From Allokutzneria sp. A3M-2-11 16 (GTDB lineage Bacteria > Actinomycetota > Actinomycetes > Mycobacteriales > Pseudonocardiaceae), in contig NZ_JANAVO010000002.1 of the NCBI RefSeq assembly GCF_024213555.1, positions 124,001 through 188,000 of the forward strand: a DNA stretch of 64,000 nucleotides. Reading direction: 5' to 3'. Under the pieces are notes generated by a model. The model was not told where the DNA came from. It did not search any database and saw nothing but the letters and a program-made list of their open reading frames with translations. This document shows, piece after piece, positions 55,750 to 64,000 of this stretch; the stretch's first letter is position 1, and each line of letters starts with the position of its first letter. Position numbers and translations under genes: made by a program.

Positions 55750-55798
55750 CCGGAAACCCGTTCCGCCTAACGACAGAAAACCCGGGTTTTCTTATGCT
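55750..55798 (+). promoter_or_regulatory. Promoter of the first tandem P450 (leaderless)
   Basis: The block CGTTCCGCCTAACGACAG ends at 55776; 16 bases later comes TATGCT (55793-55798), then 8 bases and the ATG. The second P450 has the same block, the same 16- and 8-base spacings and TAGCAT. A short inverted repeat CGGAA...TTCCG overlaps the block. No ribosome site precedes either gene. Confidence 0.7.
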
Positions 55799-55806
55799 CG
55801 TCCTTT

Positions 55807-57153
55807 ATGGACACCGCCCCCGTCGCCCCGGGACGCCGACTCCTCGCCGGGCACGCGCTGAAGCTGTGGCGCGAGCCGCTGGACTTCTTCCGCTCGCTCC
55901 CCCAGCACGGCGGCGTGGTGCGGATCGGCCTCGGGCCCAAGAACGCGTTCGTCGTCAACGACCAGGACCTGCTGCACGAGATGCTGGTCGGCAAGGCGGA
56001 GCTGTACCCGCAGGGGTTGCTGTCGGAGAAGATGAAGCCGCTGCTCGGCGACGCCAGCAGCACCCTGAGCGGCGAGGAGCACCGCAAGCGGCGGCGGATG
56101 ATGGCCCCGGCGTTCCGGCAGCAGCGCGTCAACGGCTACGTCGCGCTGATGACGGAGCTGTCCGAGCAGCGCGGCGCGCAATGGCGCGCCGACGAGCCGT
56201 TCTCGCTCCGCACCGACATGAACGACCTTGCCCTGATGACGGTGATCACCGCGCTGCTCTCGTCGGAGGCGAGCAAGGACGCGGTGGCGGAGCTGCACGA
56301 GCTGCTGCCGGTGTTCCTGAAGGGCCTGTTCCGGAGGCTGGTCCTGCCGGGCTTCCTGCTGGATCTCATCCCCACCAAGGGAAACCGCGGCTTCACCACC
56401 TCGGTCCGGCGGATGCGGGAGATCACCGAGGAGGTGATCAGGGCCTACCGGGCGGACTCCACCGACCGGGGCGACGTGCTCTCGATCATGGTGCGGGTGC
56501 GCGACGAGGAGACCGGCGACACCTTCACCGACTCCCAGATCCTCAACGAGATCATGGCGCTGGTCCTGGCCGGGACCGAGACCACCGGCAACATGATGAC
56601 CTTCGCCTTCCAGAACCTGGCCCGCCGTCCCGACGTGGAGGCGCGGATGCACGCCGAGCTGGACGAGGTGCTCGGCGGCAGGCCGGTCACCGCCGACGAC
56701 ATCCCGCGGTTGGTCCTCACGCAGCGGGTGGTCGACGAGTGCCTGCGGATGTACTGCCCCTGGATGCTGACCCGGCAGGCGGCCGAGGAGACCGAGTTGG
56801 GCGGGGTGCGCATCCCCAAGGACGCCTTCATGATCTACAGCCCGAACACCGTCTGCCGGGACGAGCGCTGGTACCCGGAGCCGCACCGCTGGGACCCGGA
56901 CCGCTGGAACACCGATCGGCAGCCGCCCAAGCGGTCGTGGATCCCGTTCGGCGCGGGCGGGCACATCTGTCCCGGCAACATCTTCGGCCGTGTCGAGATG
57001 ATCGTGCACATCGCCACGATCGCCGCGCGGTGGCGGCTGCGCCCAGAGATCGACGAGCTGGACCCCGGCGCCCCGGTCACCGAGATCGGCTCCGCCGCCG
57101 TGGTGCACCCCGACGACACTCCGATGATCCCCACCCGCCGCACCACCACATAA
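55807..57153 (+). CDS. Cytochrome P450, tandem paralogue 1
   Basis: A 448-residue P450 of the longer CYP183/CYP170-like type seen with terpene or lipid pathways. I-helix AGTETTGN (near 258), ExxR in ECLRMY, and haem loop FGAGGHICPGNIFGR with the axial Cys near 389. The start ATG follows a leaderless-type promoter. It is divergent from the NRPS and shares long identical stretches with the second P450 (for example LSGEEHRKRRRM, LVLPGFLLDLIPTKGNRG), so a local duplication is clear. A role in modifying the NRPS product is possible but unproven. Confidence 0.93.
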   Translation: MDTAPVAPGRRLLAGHALKLWREPLDFFRSLPQHGGVVRIGLGPKNAFVVNDQDLLHEMLVGKAELYPQGLLSEKMKPLLGDASSTLSGEEHRKRRRMMAPAFRQQRVNGYVALMTELSEQRGAQWRADEPFSLRTDMNDLALMTVITALLSSEASKDAVAELHELLPVFLKGLFRRLVLPGFLLDLIPTKGNRGFTTSVRRMREITEEVIRAYRADSTDRGDVLSIMVRVRDEETGDTFTDSQILNEIMALVLAGTETTGNMMTFAFQNLARRPDVEARMHAELDEVLGGRPVTADDIPRLVLTQRVVDECLRMYCPWMLTRQAAEETELGGVRIPKDAFMIYSPNTVCRDERWYPEPHRWDPDRWNTDRQPPKRSWIPFGAGGHICPGNIFGRVEMIVHIATIAARWRLRPEIDELDPGAPVTEIGSAAVVHPDDTPMIPTRRTTT

Positions 57154-57163
57154 CGCTCGCGAG

Positions 57164-57287
57164 GTAGGGGCGTCTTCAAGTACCACCCACCCCCCTCCCA
57201 GCAGTCGTTAACCGCCACTAACCCCGGGGTTAGTGGCGGTTTGCGACGGTTCCAGCCGGGGTTCGTGGGACTTGAAGACGCCCCTAC
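57164..57287. repeat. 124-bp nested cruciform element
   Basis: Outer arms GTAGGGGCGTCTTCAAGT (57164-57181) and ACTTGAAGACGCCCCTAC (57270-57287) are perfect complements and share their centre (57225/57226) with inner arms AACCGCCACTAACCCC and GGGGTTAGTGGCGGTT (57210-57241), a perfect 32-bp palindrome extendable to 57204-57247 with two mismatches. It follows P450 1 and abuts the broken 5' end of the SDR remnant. It may be a MITE-like insertion or a strong structured terminator. Confidence 0.85.
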
Positions 57288-57291
57288 TCCG

Positions 57292-57663
57292 ATGAGGCGC
57301 TCGAAGTTCTCCTCGGACGGCTCGGTGGTGCTGATGTCCGGCGCCGCCAGCGTCCGCCCGCCCGCCGCCGCTCCCGCCTACGTCGCCTGCAACGCCGCGA
57401 TCGAGGGGCTGGGCCGGGGCCTCGCGGTGGAGCTCGCGCCGGTCCGGGTGAACGTGGTCGCTCCGGGCACGATCGACGGCAATCTCTGGGCACAGCGCCC
57501 GGCCGAGGTCCGCGAGGCCGTCTTCGCCCAGTACGGCGCGGACAGCCTGCTCCGCCGCGTCGGGCGGGAGTCCGAGGTGGCCGAGGCGGTGCTGTTCCTG
57601 TTCACCAACACCTTCATGACCGGTTCGACGATCTACCCCGACGGCGGTTACTCGCTGCGGTGA
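57292..57663 (+). pseudogene. Short-chain dehydrogenase remnant, C-terminal half
   Basis: About 120 codons encode only the second half of an SDR: GSVVLMSGAASVRP, YVACNAAIEGLGRGLAVEL, VRVNVVAPGTI and the usual C-terminus TGSTIYPDGGYSLR. The Rossmann cofactor motif and NNAG are absent, and the YxxxK lysine is Asn. The ATG used is the first after the cruciform, whose right arm ends five bases earlier. Remaining codons look normal, so loss is fairly recent. Not expected to be catalytic. Confidence 0.8.
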
Positions 57664-57692
57664 GGTTCACCCGTCCACGCGGCTGCTGTGGG

Positions 57693-57718
57693 CGTGGCTC
57701 CCCTTCGCCGGGGCCACG
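57693..57718. other. Bulged hairpin in the gap between SDR remnant and P450 2
   Basis: CGTGGC-T-CCCC TTCGCC GGGGCCACG can form a GC-rich stem with a bulge. It could end transcripts from the left before the P450 2 promoter; there is no T-tract. Nothing else was recognised in 57664-57773. Confidence 0.35.
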
Positions 57719-57773
57719 ACCCGCGCTGAGCCCCTTTCAGCGGAGGCCAAAAGCAACCACCGGAATGACACAT

Positions 57774-57822
57774 CCGGAACCCCGTTCCGCCTAACGACAG
57801 GAAATGCGGGCGTTCTTAGCAT
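57774..57822 (+). promoter_or_regulatory. Promoter of the second tandem P450 (leaderless)
   Basis: Duplicate of the promoter at 55750-55798: the 27-base block (57774-57800) differs at one position, followed by 16 bases, TAGCAT (57817-57822), 8 bases and ATG. Here the inverted repeat CGGAAC-CCC-GTTCCG (57775-57789) is perfect. Confidence 0.7.
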
Positions 57823-57830
57823 GATCCGTC

Positions 57831-59180
57831 ATGGAAACCGCCGCCATATCGGCCCCGGTCGCACCCGGGCGCCTTTTTCTCGCCGGACACGCGCTGTCCC
57901 TGTGGCGAAAGCCGCTGGAGTTCTTCCGCGACCTCGCCCGGCACGGTGACGTCGTCCGGATCGGGCTCGGGCCGCGTAGCGCCTACGTCGTCACGGACCC
58001 GGACGTGCTGCACCAGATGCTGATCACCGACGCGGAGTCCTTCAAGCAGGGGCTGCTCTCGACGATGACCAAGCCGCTGATCGGCGAGAGCAGCAGCACC
58101 CTCAGCGGCGAGGAGCACCGCAAGCGGCGGCGGATGCTCGCCCCGGCGTTCCGGCAGCACCGCGTCAACGGCTACACCGCGCTGATGAGCGGTCTGTCCG
58201 CCGAGCGCGCCGCGGGCTGGCGCGAGGGCGAACCGATCGCGCTCAAGGGCGAGATGAACGACCTGGCGCTGACCACCGTGGTGACGGCGCTGATGGCGGC
58301 CGAGGCCAACCGGGACGCGGCGCGGGAGATCCGCGAGCTGCTCCCGGTGTTCCTGAAGGGACTCTTCCGGCGGCTGATCCTGCCCGGATTCCTGCTGGAT
58401 CTCATACCCACCAAGGGAAATCGCGGGTTCACCACCTCGGCGCGGCGACTGCGGGAGATCATCACCGAGGCCATCTCCACCGCGCGGGCCGACGCCACCG
58501 ACCGGGGCGACGTGCTCTCGATCCTGATCGGGGTGCGCGACGAGGAGACCGGCGACCGCTACACCGACACCCAGATCGTGGACGAGCTGATGGCCCTGAT
58601 CCTCGCGGGGGCCGAGACCACCGGCAGCATGCTGACCCTCGCCTTCCAGAACCTCGCGCACGACCCCGGCGGCGAGCGGCGGCTGCACGCCGAACTGGAC
58701 GAGGTGCTCGGCGGCCGCCCGCCCACCGCCGAGGACATCCCCCGCCTCGTCTTCCTCCAGCGCGTGGTCGACGAGACGCTGCGGATGTACGCGCCCTGGA
58801 TGCTCACCCGCCAGGCCGCGACCGACACCGTGCTGGGCGGGGTGCGCATCCCGAAGAACGCGTTCATGGTCTACAGCCCGCACCTGATCTGCCGGGACGA
58901 GCGCTGGTACCCGGACCCGCACCGCTGGGACCCCGACCGCTGGGCGCCGGAGCGGATCGAGGGGCTCCGCAAACGCGCGTGGGTGCCCTTCGGCGGCGGG
59001 GCGCACATCTGCCCGGGCAACATCTTCGCCCGAGTGGAGATGATCATCCACATCGCCACGATCGCCAGCCGCTGGCAGTTGCGCCCGGAGACCGACGCCC
59101 CCGTCGCGGAGATCGGCAGCGCCGCCCTGGTCCACCCCGCCGATACACCGGTCATCCCCGTTCGGCGGGGAAATTCGTGA
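57831..59180 (+). CDS. Cytochrome P450, tandem paralogue 2
   Basis: A 449-residue P450 with I-helix AGAETTGS, ExxR in ETLRMY and haem loop FGGGAHICPGNIFAR. It is collinear with the first tandem P450 over its whole length and roughly two thirds identical by eye, including RDERWYP and DRGDVLSI blocks. Promoters are also shared, so expression is likely joint while the substrate-recognition parts have diverged (for example residues 60-80 and the C-terminus). No ferredoxin or reductase gene is nearby. Confidence 0.93.
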   Translation: METAAISAPVAPGRLFLAGHALSLWRKPLEFFRDLARHGDVVRIGLGPRSAYVVTDPDVLHQMLITDAESFKQGLLSTMTKPLIGESSSTLSGEEHRKRRRMLAPAFRQHRVNGYTALMSGLSAERAAGWREGEPIALKGEMNDLALTTVVTALMAAEANRDAAREIRELLPVFLKGLFRRLILPGFLLDLIPTKGNRGFTTSARRLREIITEAISTARADATDRGDVLSILIGVRDEETGDRYTDTQIVDELMALILAGAETTGSMLTLAFQNLAHDPGGERRLHAELDEVLGGRPPTAEDIPRLVFLQRVVDETLRMYAPWMLTRQAATDTVLGGVRIPKNAFMVYSPHLICRDERWYPDPHRWDPDRWAPERIEGLRKRAWVPFGGGAHICPGNIFARVEMIIHIATIASRWQLRPETDAPVAEIGSAALVHPADTPVIPVRRGNS

Positions 59181-59251
59181 ATTCCGCACGGTTTCACGCG
59201 GTGCTTAATCGGTTAACGCCGCCCGTGGCGACGCCCCTAGCCTCCGCGCGG

Positions 59252-59271
59252 TCGCGATCACCCGATCGCGA
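59252..59271. promoter_or_regulatory. Inverted repeat upstream of the small secreted protein gene
   Basis: TCGCGATC (59252-59259) and GATCGCGA (59264-59271) are perfect complements with a 4-base spacer, 33 bases before the GTG start. It could be an operator or a 5' leader hairpin. Confidence 0.45.
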
Positions 59272-59304
59272 AATCACATCACGACAAAATCGGGGACTTG
59301 TCAC

Positions 59305-59739
59305 GTGAAGAAGTCAATGATCTCGCGCATCGGTCGAGCCGGTGCGGTCGTCGCCGTCCTCGGCGCGGCGTTCGCCGGCGTGGCCGCGGCTCCCGCCTCC
59401 GCGCAGGCCGACTGCGGGGAAGGGCCCTGGGGGTCGGGCGAGCGCATCAAGTGGTGCAACGCCGCCAACGGCTGGGGCAAGCTGAGCACGACCACGTTCT
59501 GGAAGCCGGGCGGCAACCCGATCGAGGCGCAGGCTGTTCTGCTCAAGGACGGCAAGCAGGTCCCGATGACGGTGTACCTGGACCGCACCACCAACCCCGG
59601 CGGCGGCCACGACCCCCGCGTGGTCGTCGGTTCCGGCTTCGCGGGGACCAGGTCCGTCTCCTACGGGCAGTGGTACCGCGGCTGCGCCACCGATGACCGC
59701 GGTGGCTTCATGTGCACCGCCTGGGTCAAGGTCGGCTGA
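59305..59739 (+). CDS. Small secreted cysteine-containing protein of unknown function
   Basis: A 144-residue protein with a signal peptide (MISRIGRAGAVVAVLGAAFAG...) ending near ASA-QA. The mature 110 residues contain four cysteines (in DCGEG, KWCNA, RGCAT, FMCTA), enough for two disulphides, and are rich in Gly, Trp and Thr. I recognise no domain. GTG 59305 has GGGGA about 9 bases upstream; ATG 59317 is an alternative start. A palindrome lies in its upstream region. It stands alone between P450 2 and the convergent hydrolase. Confidence 0.75.
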   Translation: MKKSMISRIGRAGAVVAVLGAAFAGVAAAPASAQADCGEGPWGSGERIKWCNAANGWGKLSTTTFWKPGGNPIEAQAVLLKDGKQVPMTVYLDRTTNPGGGHDPRVVVGSGFAGTRSVSYGQWYRGCATDDRGGFMCTAWVKVG

Positions 59740-59790
59740 CCGACCGGCCGTGGCGCGTCCCGTCTCCAGCGGGCACGCCACGGCCCGCCC

Positions 59791-60630
59791 TCAGGGCGCT
59801 TCCCCGGCACTCGCCTTGCCGTTGCGCTCGAACTTCGACCACGGGGTGCCGGTACCGCAGTAGCCGCAGTTGGCGCCGTAGAACAGGCCACGTGCCTGGG
59901 TGTCACCCATCAGGTGCCAGCGGAACCACGCGGTCACCGGCCCCCGCAGCTCCAGGGTGGCGAGGTGGCCCGCGTCGCGCAGCTCAGCGAACACCGCCGG
60001 GACCTGCTCCGCCCGCGCGTACTGGCTCCACACCACGCCCGAACCCACGATCAGATCTTTCTGACCGGCGGTGAACAACGCCGGGCCGTGCAGCTGGCCC
60101 GGGTTGTTGAACGGGCCGCCGAACAGTGGCGCCACCGTGTCCACCCTGGCGTCCGCGCCCGCGCCGATCGCGGCCCCGCCGCCAAGGGAGTGCCCGGTCG
60201 CCCCGACTCGGGTCAGGTCGACCTTGCCCGCGAACACGCTGCCCGGTTTGGTGTCCTCGCCGGTCAGGTAGTCCAGTCCGGTCAACAGCGGATCGCCGGA
60301 GCCGGAGCGGCCCTCACTCGCGGCCACGATGAGACCGTGCGAGGCGAAGTGGGTGAGCAGGGCGGTGTAGCTGGCGACCGTGGCCGCCGCGCCGTTGCCC
60401 CACAGCAGCACCGGATGCCGGGCACAACCGAGGCCGCCGAGCTGGACGGGACGGAAGACCGTGGTGCCCGCGCCGTTCGAGGCGCTGGTCACGGTGAACG
60501 GGCCCGGCGCGGCCCAGTTGCCGTTGACCGACGGGCAGGCGGCCGGACCGGCGCTGGCAGGGACCAGCACACCGGCCAGGAACGCGGACACCGTCAGTGC
60601 GAGCGCGACGATCCGCGACAGGGTTCTCAT
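59791..60630 (-). CDS. Secreted alpha/beta hydrolase (cutinase/PET-hydrolase-like)
   Basis: A 279-residue secreted hydrolase. Signal peptide: RTLSRIVALALTVSAFLAGV, cut near ASA-GP. The nucleophile is in GATGHSLGGGAAIG near residue 150, and further candidates are the Asp in TAGQKDLIVG and His in RDAGHLATLEL, giving a full Ser-Asp-His triad. The tail FYGANCGYCG...SKFERN is unusual. It would cleave esters of lipids or polymers. ATG 60630 begins the signal peptide; longer frames run into relA. The gene lies 90 bases from the relA stop on the same strand. Confidence 0.85.
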   Translation of the reverse strand: MRTLSRIVALALTVSAFLAGVLVPASAGPAACPSVNGNWAAPGPFTVTSASNGAGTTVFRPVQLGGLGCARHPVLLWGNGAAATVASYTALLTHFASHGLIVAASEGRSGSGDPLLTGLDYLTGEDTKPGSVFAGKVDLTRVGATGHSLGGGAAIGAGADARVDTVAPLFGGPFNNPGQLHGPALFTAGQKDLIVGSGVVWSQYARAEQVPAVFAELRDAGHLATLELRGPVTAWFRWHLMGDTQARGLFYGANCGYCGTGTPWSKFERNGKASAGEAP

Positions 60631-60719
60631 ACTCGCCTGTGTACTGGATCCAACCTGGTCAGGACCATGTCCTTTGGGGCAGCATCCCGACTGCCCGTTC
60701 GTCCCGCCCCGCGGAGGAG

Positions 60720-63023
60720 CTAGCTGGCCGAGGTCACCCGGTACACGTCGTAGACGCCCTCGACGTTGCGGACGACCTTGAGCACGTGACCGAGGTGCTT
60801 GGGATCGCCCATCTCGAACGCGAACCGGCTCACCGCGACCCGGTCCCGCGAGGTGGTCACCGACGCGGACAGGATGTTCACCCGCTCGTCGGCGAGCACC
60901 TTGGTCACGTCCGAGAGCAGGCGGTGCCGGTCCAGCGCCTCCACCTGGATGGACACCAGGAACATCGAGGAGGCCGAGGGCGCCCACTCCACCTCCAGCA
61001 GCCGCTCCGGCGAGGACTGGAGCTCGTCGGCGTTGGTGCAGTCGGTGCGGTGCACGCTGACCCCACCGCCGCGGGTGACGAAGCCGAGGATCTGGTCGCC
61101 CGGCACCGGGGTGCAGCAGCGGGCCAGCTTCACCCACACGTCGGAGACGCCCTTGACCACCACGCCCGCGTCGGAGTTGCGGCGGCGCTGCACCGTGGAC
61201 GGCGTGGACCGGTCGGCAAGCTCCTCCTCGGCGTGCTCGACCCCGCCGAGCACCGCGAGCAGCCGCTGCACCACGTAGCGCCCGCCCACGTGGCCCTCGC
61301 CGACCGCGGCGTAGAGCGAGCTGACGTCGTGGTAGCGCAGTTCGCGGGAGAGCGCGGTCATCGAGTCGGCCGACACCAGGCGCTGCATCGGCAGGCCGAC
61401 GCGGCGGACCTCCTTGGCGATGGCGTCCTTGCCCGCCTCGATCGCCTCCTCGCGGCGCTCCTTGGCGAACCACTGCTTGATCTTCGCCTTGGCCCTGGGC
61501 GAGGCGGCGAAGGACAGCCAGTCCCGCGACGGCCCCGCGCCCTCGGCCTTGGAGGTGAAGATCTCGATGACCTCGCCGTTCTCGAGCTTGCGCTCCAGTG
61601 CGACGAGGCGGCCGTTGACGCGCGCGCCGATGCAGCGGTGCCCGACCTCGGTGTGCACGGCGTAGGCGAAGTCCACCGGGGTGGAGTCCGCGGGCAGCGT
61701 GATCACGTCGCCCTTGGGCGTGAAGACGAAGATCTCCCGCCCGGCCAGCTCGTAGCGCAGCGACTCCAGGAACTCGCCCGGGTCGGCGGCCTCCCGCTGC
61801 CAGTCCAGCAGCTGCCGCATCCACGCCATCTCGTCGACCTCGACGGAGCGGCCCGCGTGCGAGCCCTTGGTCTCCTTGTAGCGCCAGTGCGCCGCGATGC
61901 CGTACTCCGCGGTGCGGTGCATCTCGTGCGTGCGGATCTGCACTTCCAGCGGCTTGCCGTCCGGGCCGATCACCGTGGTGTGCAGCGACTGGTAGACGCC
62001 GAAGCGCGGCTGCGCGATGTAGTCCTTGAAGCGGCCGGGCATCGGCTGCCACAGCGCGTGCACCACGCCCATGGCCGCGTAGCAGTCGCGCACCTCGTCC
62101 ACCTGGATGCGCACGCCCACCAGGTCGTGGATGTCGTCGAAGTCGCGGCCGCGGACGATCATCTTCTGGTGGATGGAGTAGTAGTGCTTCGGGCGGCCCT
62201 CCACCTTGGCCACGATCCGCGCGCCGTCGAGGTTCGCGGAGATCTCCGCGATCACCGTGCGCAGGTAGGTGTCCCGGGACGGCGCGCGGTTGGCCACCAA
62301 CCGGACGATCTCGTCGTACTTCTTCGGCTGCAGGATGGCGAAGGCCAGGTCCTCCAGCTCCCACTTCACCGTGGCCATGCCGAGGCGGTGGGCCAGCGGG
62401 GAGAGCACCTCCAGGGTCTCCCGCGCCTTGCGGGCCTGCTTCTCCGGCGGCAGGAAGCGCATGGTGCGCATGTTGTGCAGGCGGTCGGAGAGCTTGATCA
62501 CCAGCACCCGGGGGTCGCGGGCCATCGCGATCACCATCTTGCGGATGGTCTCCGCCTCGGCCGCCGCGCCCAGTTTGACCTTGTCCAGCTTGGTGACGCC
62601 GTCGACCAGGTGCGCGACCACGTCGCCGAAGTCCTCGCGCAGCTGCTCCAGCGAGTAGTCGGTGTCCTCGACGGTGTCGTGCAGCAGCGCGGCGACCAGC
62701 GTCGTGGTGTCCATGCCCAGCTCGGCCAGGATCGTGGAGACGGCCAGCGGGTGGGTGATGTACGGGTCACCGGACTTGCGCCGCTGGTGGCGGTGCTTCT
62801 CCTCGGCCACGTCGTAGGCGCGCTGCAGCAGCGCCAGGTCGGCCTTGGGGTGCAGCTCGCGGTGCACCGCGGCCAGCGGCTCCAGGACCTGCTTGACCGA
62901 GGTGGCGCGCTGGGCGGTGATCCGGCGGGCCAGCCTCGCGCGGACCCTCCGGGTGGCAGACGGCGCCCGCTCGGCCGAGACCGGTTGCGCCACCGTGGAT
63001 GCGGATTCGACCTCTTGACTCAC
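60720..63023 (-). CDS. relA: Bifunctional (p)ppGpp synthetase/hydrolase RelA/SpoT
   Basis: A 767-residue Rel protein. The HD hydrolase site is intact (LLHDTVEDT near residue 118, with YITHPLAV before it), followed by the synthetase with [13 protein letters not shown] and LVGVRIQV, the TGS domain from about residue 408 ([24 protein letters not shown]), a zinc-finger/helical region ([13 protein letters not shown]) and a C-terminal ACT domain. It makes and degrades the stringent-response alarmone on starved ribosomes. GGGGAG precedes the GTG start by 8 bases. The secF-apt-relA order is typical of actinobacteria. Confidence 0.97.
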   Translation of the reverse strand: MSQEVESASTVAQPVSAERAPSATRRVRARLARRITAQRATSVKQVLEPLAAVHRELHPKADLALLQRAYDVAEEKHRHQRRKSGDPYITHPLAVSTILAELGMDTTTLVAALLHDTVEDTDYSLEQLREDFGDVVAHLVDGVTKLDKVKLGAAAEAETIRKMVIAMARDPRVLVIKLSDRLHNMRTMRFLPPEKQARKARETLEVLSPLAHRLGMATVKWELEDLAFAILQPKKYDEIVRLVANRAPSRDTYLRTVIAEISANLDGARIVAKVEGRPKHYYSIHQKMIVRGRDFDDIHDLVGVRIQVDEVRDCYAAMGVVHALWQPMPGRFKDYIAQPRFGVYQSLHTTVIGPDGKPLEVQIRTHEMHRTAEYGIAAHWRYKETKGSHAGRSVEVDEMAWMRQLLDWQREAADPGEFLESLRYELAGREIFVFTPKGDVITLPADSTPVDFAYAVHTEVGHRCIGARVNGRLVALERKLENGEVIEIFTSKAEGAGPSRDWLSFAASPRAKAKIKQWFAKERREEAIEAGKDAIAKEVRRVGLPMQRLVSADSMTALSRELRYHDVSSLYAAVGEGHVGGRYVVQRLLAVLGGVEHAEEELADRSTPSTVQRRRNSDAGVVVKGVSDVWVKLARCCTPVPGDQILGFVTRGGGVSVHRTDCTNADELQSSPERLLEVEWAPSASSMFLVSIQVEALDRHRLLSDVTKVLADERVNILSASVTTSRDRVAVSRFAFEMGDPKHLGHVLKVVRNVEGVYDVYRVTSAS

Positions 63024-63160
63024 CGCGTTCTCCCCGCTGTCGCACTGCTCGTCCGGCCGGGGAAACCCACCCGGCCGGAAACACGAGGATAACGCCGTTG
63101 GGCGCCGTCATTTCACCAGTACATCGCAAGAACTGATCGTGATACGTCGAACAACCGTCC

Positions 63161-63694
63161 TCACACGGTGAGCAGCGACCGCACCTTACGCCCGGCCAGT
63201 CGCTCCCGACCGTTCAGCGCGGCCAGCTCCATGACCACCGAAACGGCGCTGACCTCGGCTTCCGCGTGCTCGACCAACGCGCAGGCGGCCTCGACGGTTC
63301 CCCCGGTGGCCAGGACGTCGTCCACCACCAGGACGCGGGAGCCCGCCCGCAGCGTGCCCTCGGGCAGTTCCAGCGTGGCCGTTCCGTACTCCAAGGCGTA
63401 ATCGATCCGATGCGCGACCGCGGGCAGCTTGCCCGGCTTGCGCACCCCGACCACGCCGAGGCCGAGCTGGTGCGCGACGGCGGCACCGAGCAGGAAACCC
63501 CTGGCCTCGATGCCGACCACCACGTCGACCCCACCGTCAGCGCCGGTTCCGTGGGCGGCCATCTCGCCGACCACCACCCGGAACCCCTCGGCGTCGGCGA
63601 GCAGCGGGCTGAGGTCGCGGAAGAGCACCCCCGGCTGGGGGAAGTCCGCGACCTCCCGGATCAGCCCGCTGACCCGCTCCAGCTCCGGGTTCAC
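63161..63694 (-). CDS. apt: Adenine phosphoribosyltransferase
   Basis: A 177-residue enzyme of standard length. The PRPP-binding motif is VLVVDDVLATGGT near residue 119, with DFPQPGVLFRDLSPLL at the N-terminus and GIEARGFLLGAAVAHQLG near 61. It salvages adenine to AMP in the cytoplasm. The GTG start overlaps the secF stop by four bases (GTGA), and relA follows after 137 bases, probably in one operon with its own internal promoter region. Confidence 0.96.
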   Translation of the reverse strand: MNPELERVSGLIREVADFPQPGVLFRDLSPLLADAEGFRVVVGEMAAHGTGADGGVDVVVGIEARGFLLGAAVAHQLGLGVVGVRKPGKLPAVAHRIDYALEYGTATLELPEGTLRAGSRVLVVDDVLATGGTVEAACALVEHAEAEVSAVSVVMELAALNGRERLAGRKVRSLLTV

Positions 63695-64000
63695 CTGCGC
63701 TTCTTGCCCGAGGGCCGCCCGGCGGACTTGCCGGTGGGACGGGCCTTGCGGGACTCCGGGCCCTTGCCGGTGCGCGCCGGAACGCCCGCGGCCGCGGCGT
63801 AGGCCGCCTCCTTGCGCAGCTCCGCGCTCAGCGCCTCGTCGTCGCTGGACTCGACGCCGGTCTCGCCCGCGGCGGCCTTGCGGGCCTGGTTGGCCCGGCG
63901 CGAGGCGACCCGCTCCGCCTGCTGCCTGATCCTCGGCTCGGTGAGCTTGAGGTCCACCAGCAGCGGGGTGGCTAGGAAGATCGAGGAGAAGGCGCCCGCG
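63691..64000 (-). CDS. secF: Protein-export membrane protein SecF, C-terminal fragment
   Basis: The gene enters from the right edge. The visible about 102 residues begin GAFSSIFLATPLLVDLK, the last transmembrane helix and conserved end of SecF, followed by a long basic and Ala/Gly-rich cytoplasmic tail ending SGRPSGKKRR. SecF works with SecD to pull proteins across the membrane with proton motive force. The stop overlaps apt by four bases. An internal GTG at 63957 is not the start. Confidence 0.88.
   Translation of the reverse strand, partial: AGAFSSIFLATPLLVDLKLTEPRIRQQAERVASRRANQARKAAAGETGVESSDDEALSAELRKEAAYAAAAGVPARTGKGPESRKARPTGKSAGRPSGKKRR

Noticed and set aside
57241-57663. A complete small SDR enzyme starting at 57241
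   Set aside because: The first 17 codons are the palindrome arm, the cofactor-binding half is missing and the catalytic Lys is Asn.
59791-62364. An 857-codon minus-strand frame running from the hydrolase into relA
   Set aside because: Only its last 279 codons, from ATG 60630 with a signal peptide, are coding; the rest is an alternate frame of relA.

Overview
This 64 kb window is high-GC actinomycete DNA. Codon use is strongly GC-biased, GTG starts and 4-base ATGA/GTGA stop/start overlaps are common, and gene content fits a natural-product-rich member of the Pseudonocardiales. That placement is inference; no rRNA or tRNA gene was seen. Conserved backbone genes (aspS, an Rv2578c-type radical SAM protein, a glyoxalase II-like hydrolase, cyclophilin, relA, apt, secF) follow an order I know from Mycobacterium tuberculosis, interrupted by accessory blocks.

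Region 1 (1-16.7 kb) is the right part of a biosynthetic cluster that continues past the left edge. It holds a peptide-type ABC transporter with two fused ATPases, a P450, an AsnB-type amidotransferase, a beta-propeller lipoprotein, and a 6-methylsalicylate-type iterative polyketide synthase. Divergent from the synthase is a coupled operon of a KAS III-like acyltransferase, an aryl-AMP ligase, a free carrier protein and an amidohydrolase, followed by a LuxR-family regulator. The likely logic is that an aromatic acid is made by the PKS, loaded on the small carrier and joined to something encoded to the left.

Region 2 (17-34 kb) holds a TetR/phosphotransferase pair, DUF389, aspS, a ThrE-type exporter, a methyltransferase, a ChbG-like deacetylase, and a seven-gene overlapping operon (TetR, TIGR03084, AtuA-like, FadE13, AccD2, AccA2, FadE12). 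The operon has a clear operator in front of its TetR gene and suits degradation of a branched or terpenoid acyl-CoA.

Region 3 (34-43 kb) holds an ArsR-like regulator, a decayed HTH-glycosidase gene, a HAF-repeat secreted protein, an acetyltransferase, a SigB-like sigma factor, the radical SAM gene behind a perfect SOS box, a membrane protein, an MBL hydrolase and a membrane-anchored cyclophilin.

Region 4 (43-60.6 kb) is an accessory island between the cyclophilin and relA: an LPMO, an aldo-keto reductase/MarR/SDR group sharing a 16-bp palindrome, an APC transporter, an MFS exporter coupled to a two-module NRPS (A-T-C-A-T-TE), two tandem P450 paralogues with near-identical promoters, an SDR remnant and secreted proteins. 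Region 5 (60.7-64 kb) is relA-apt-secF.

The most unusual signals are at the DNA level: a 53-bp palindrome translated in frame inside the first NRPS adenylation domain; a 61-bp palindromic repeat in two opposite copies 21 kb apart; a 124-bp cruciform at the broken end of the SDR remnant; and the 13-mer GTCCAC(A/T)GTGGAC found five times in three reading frames.
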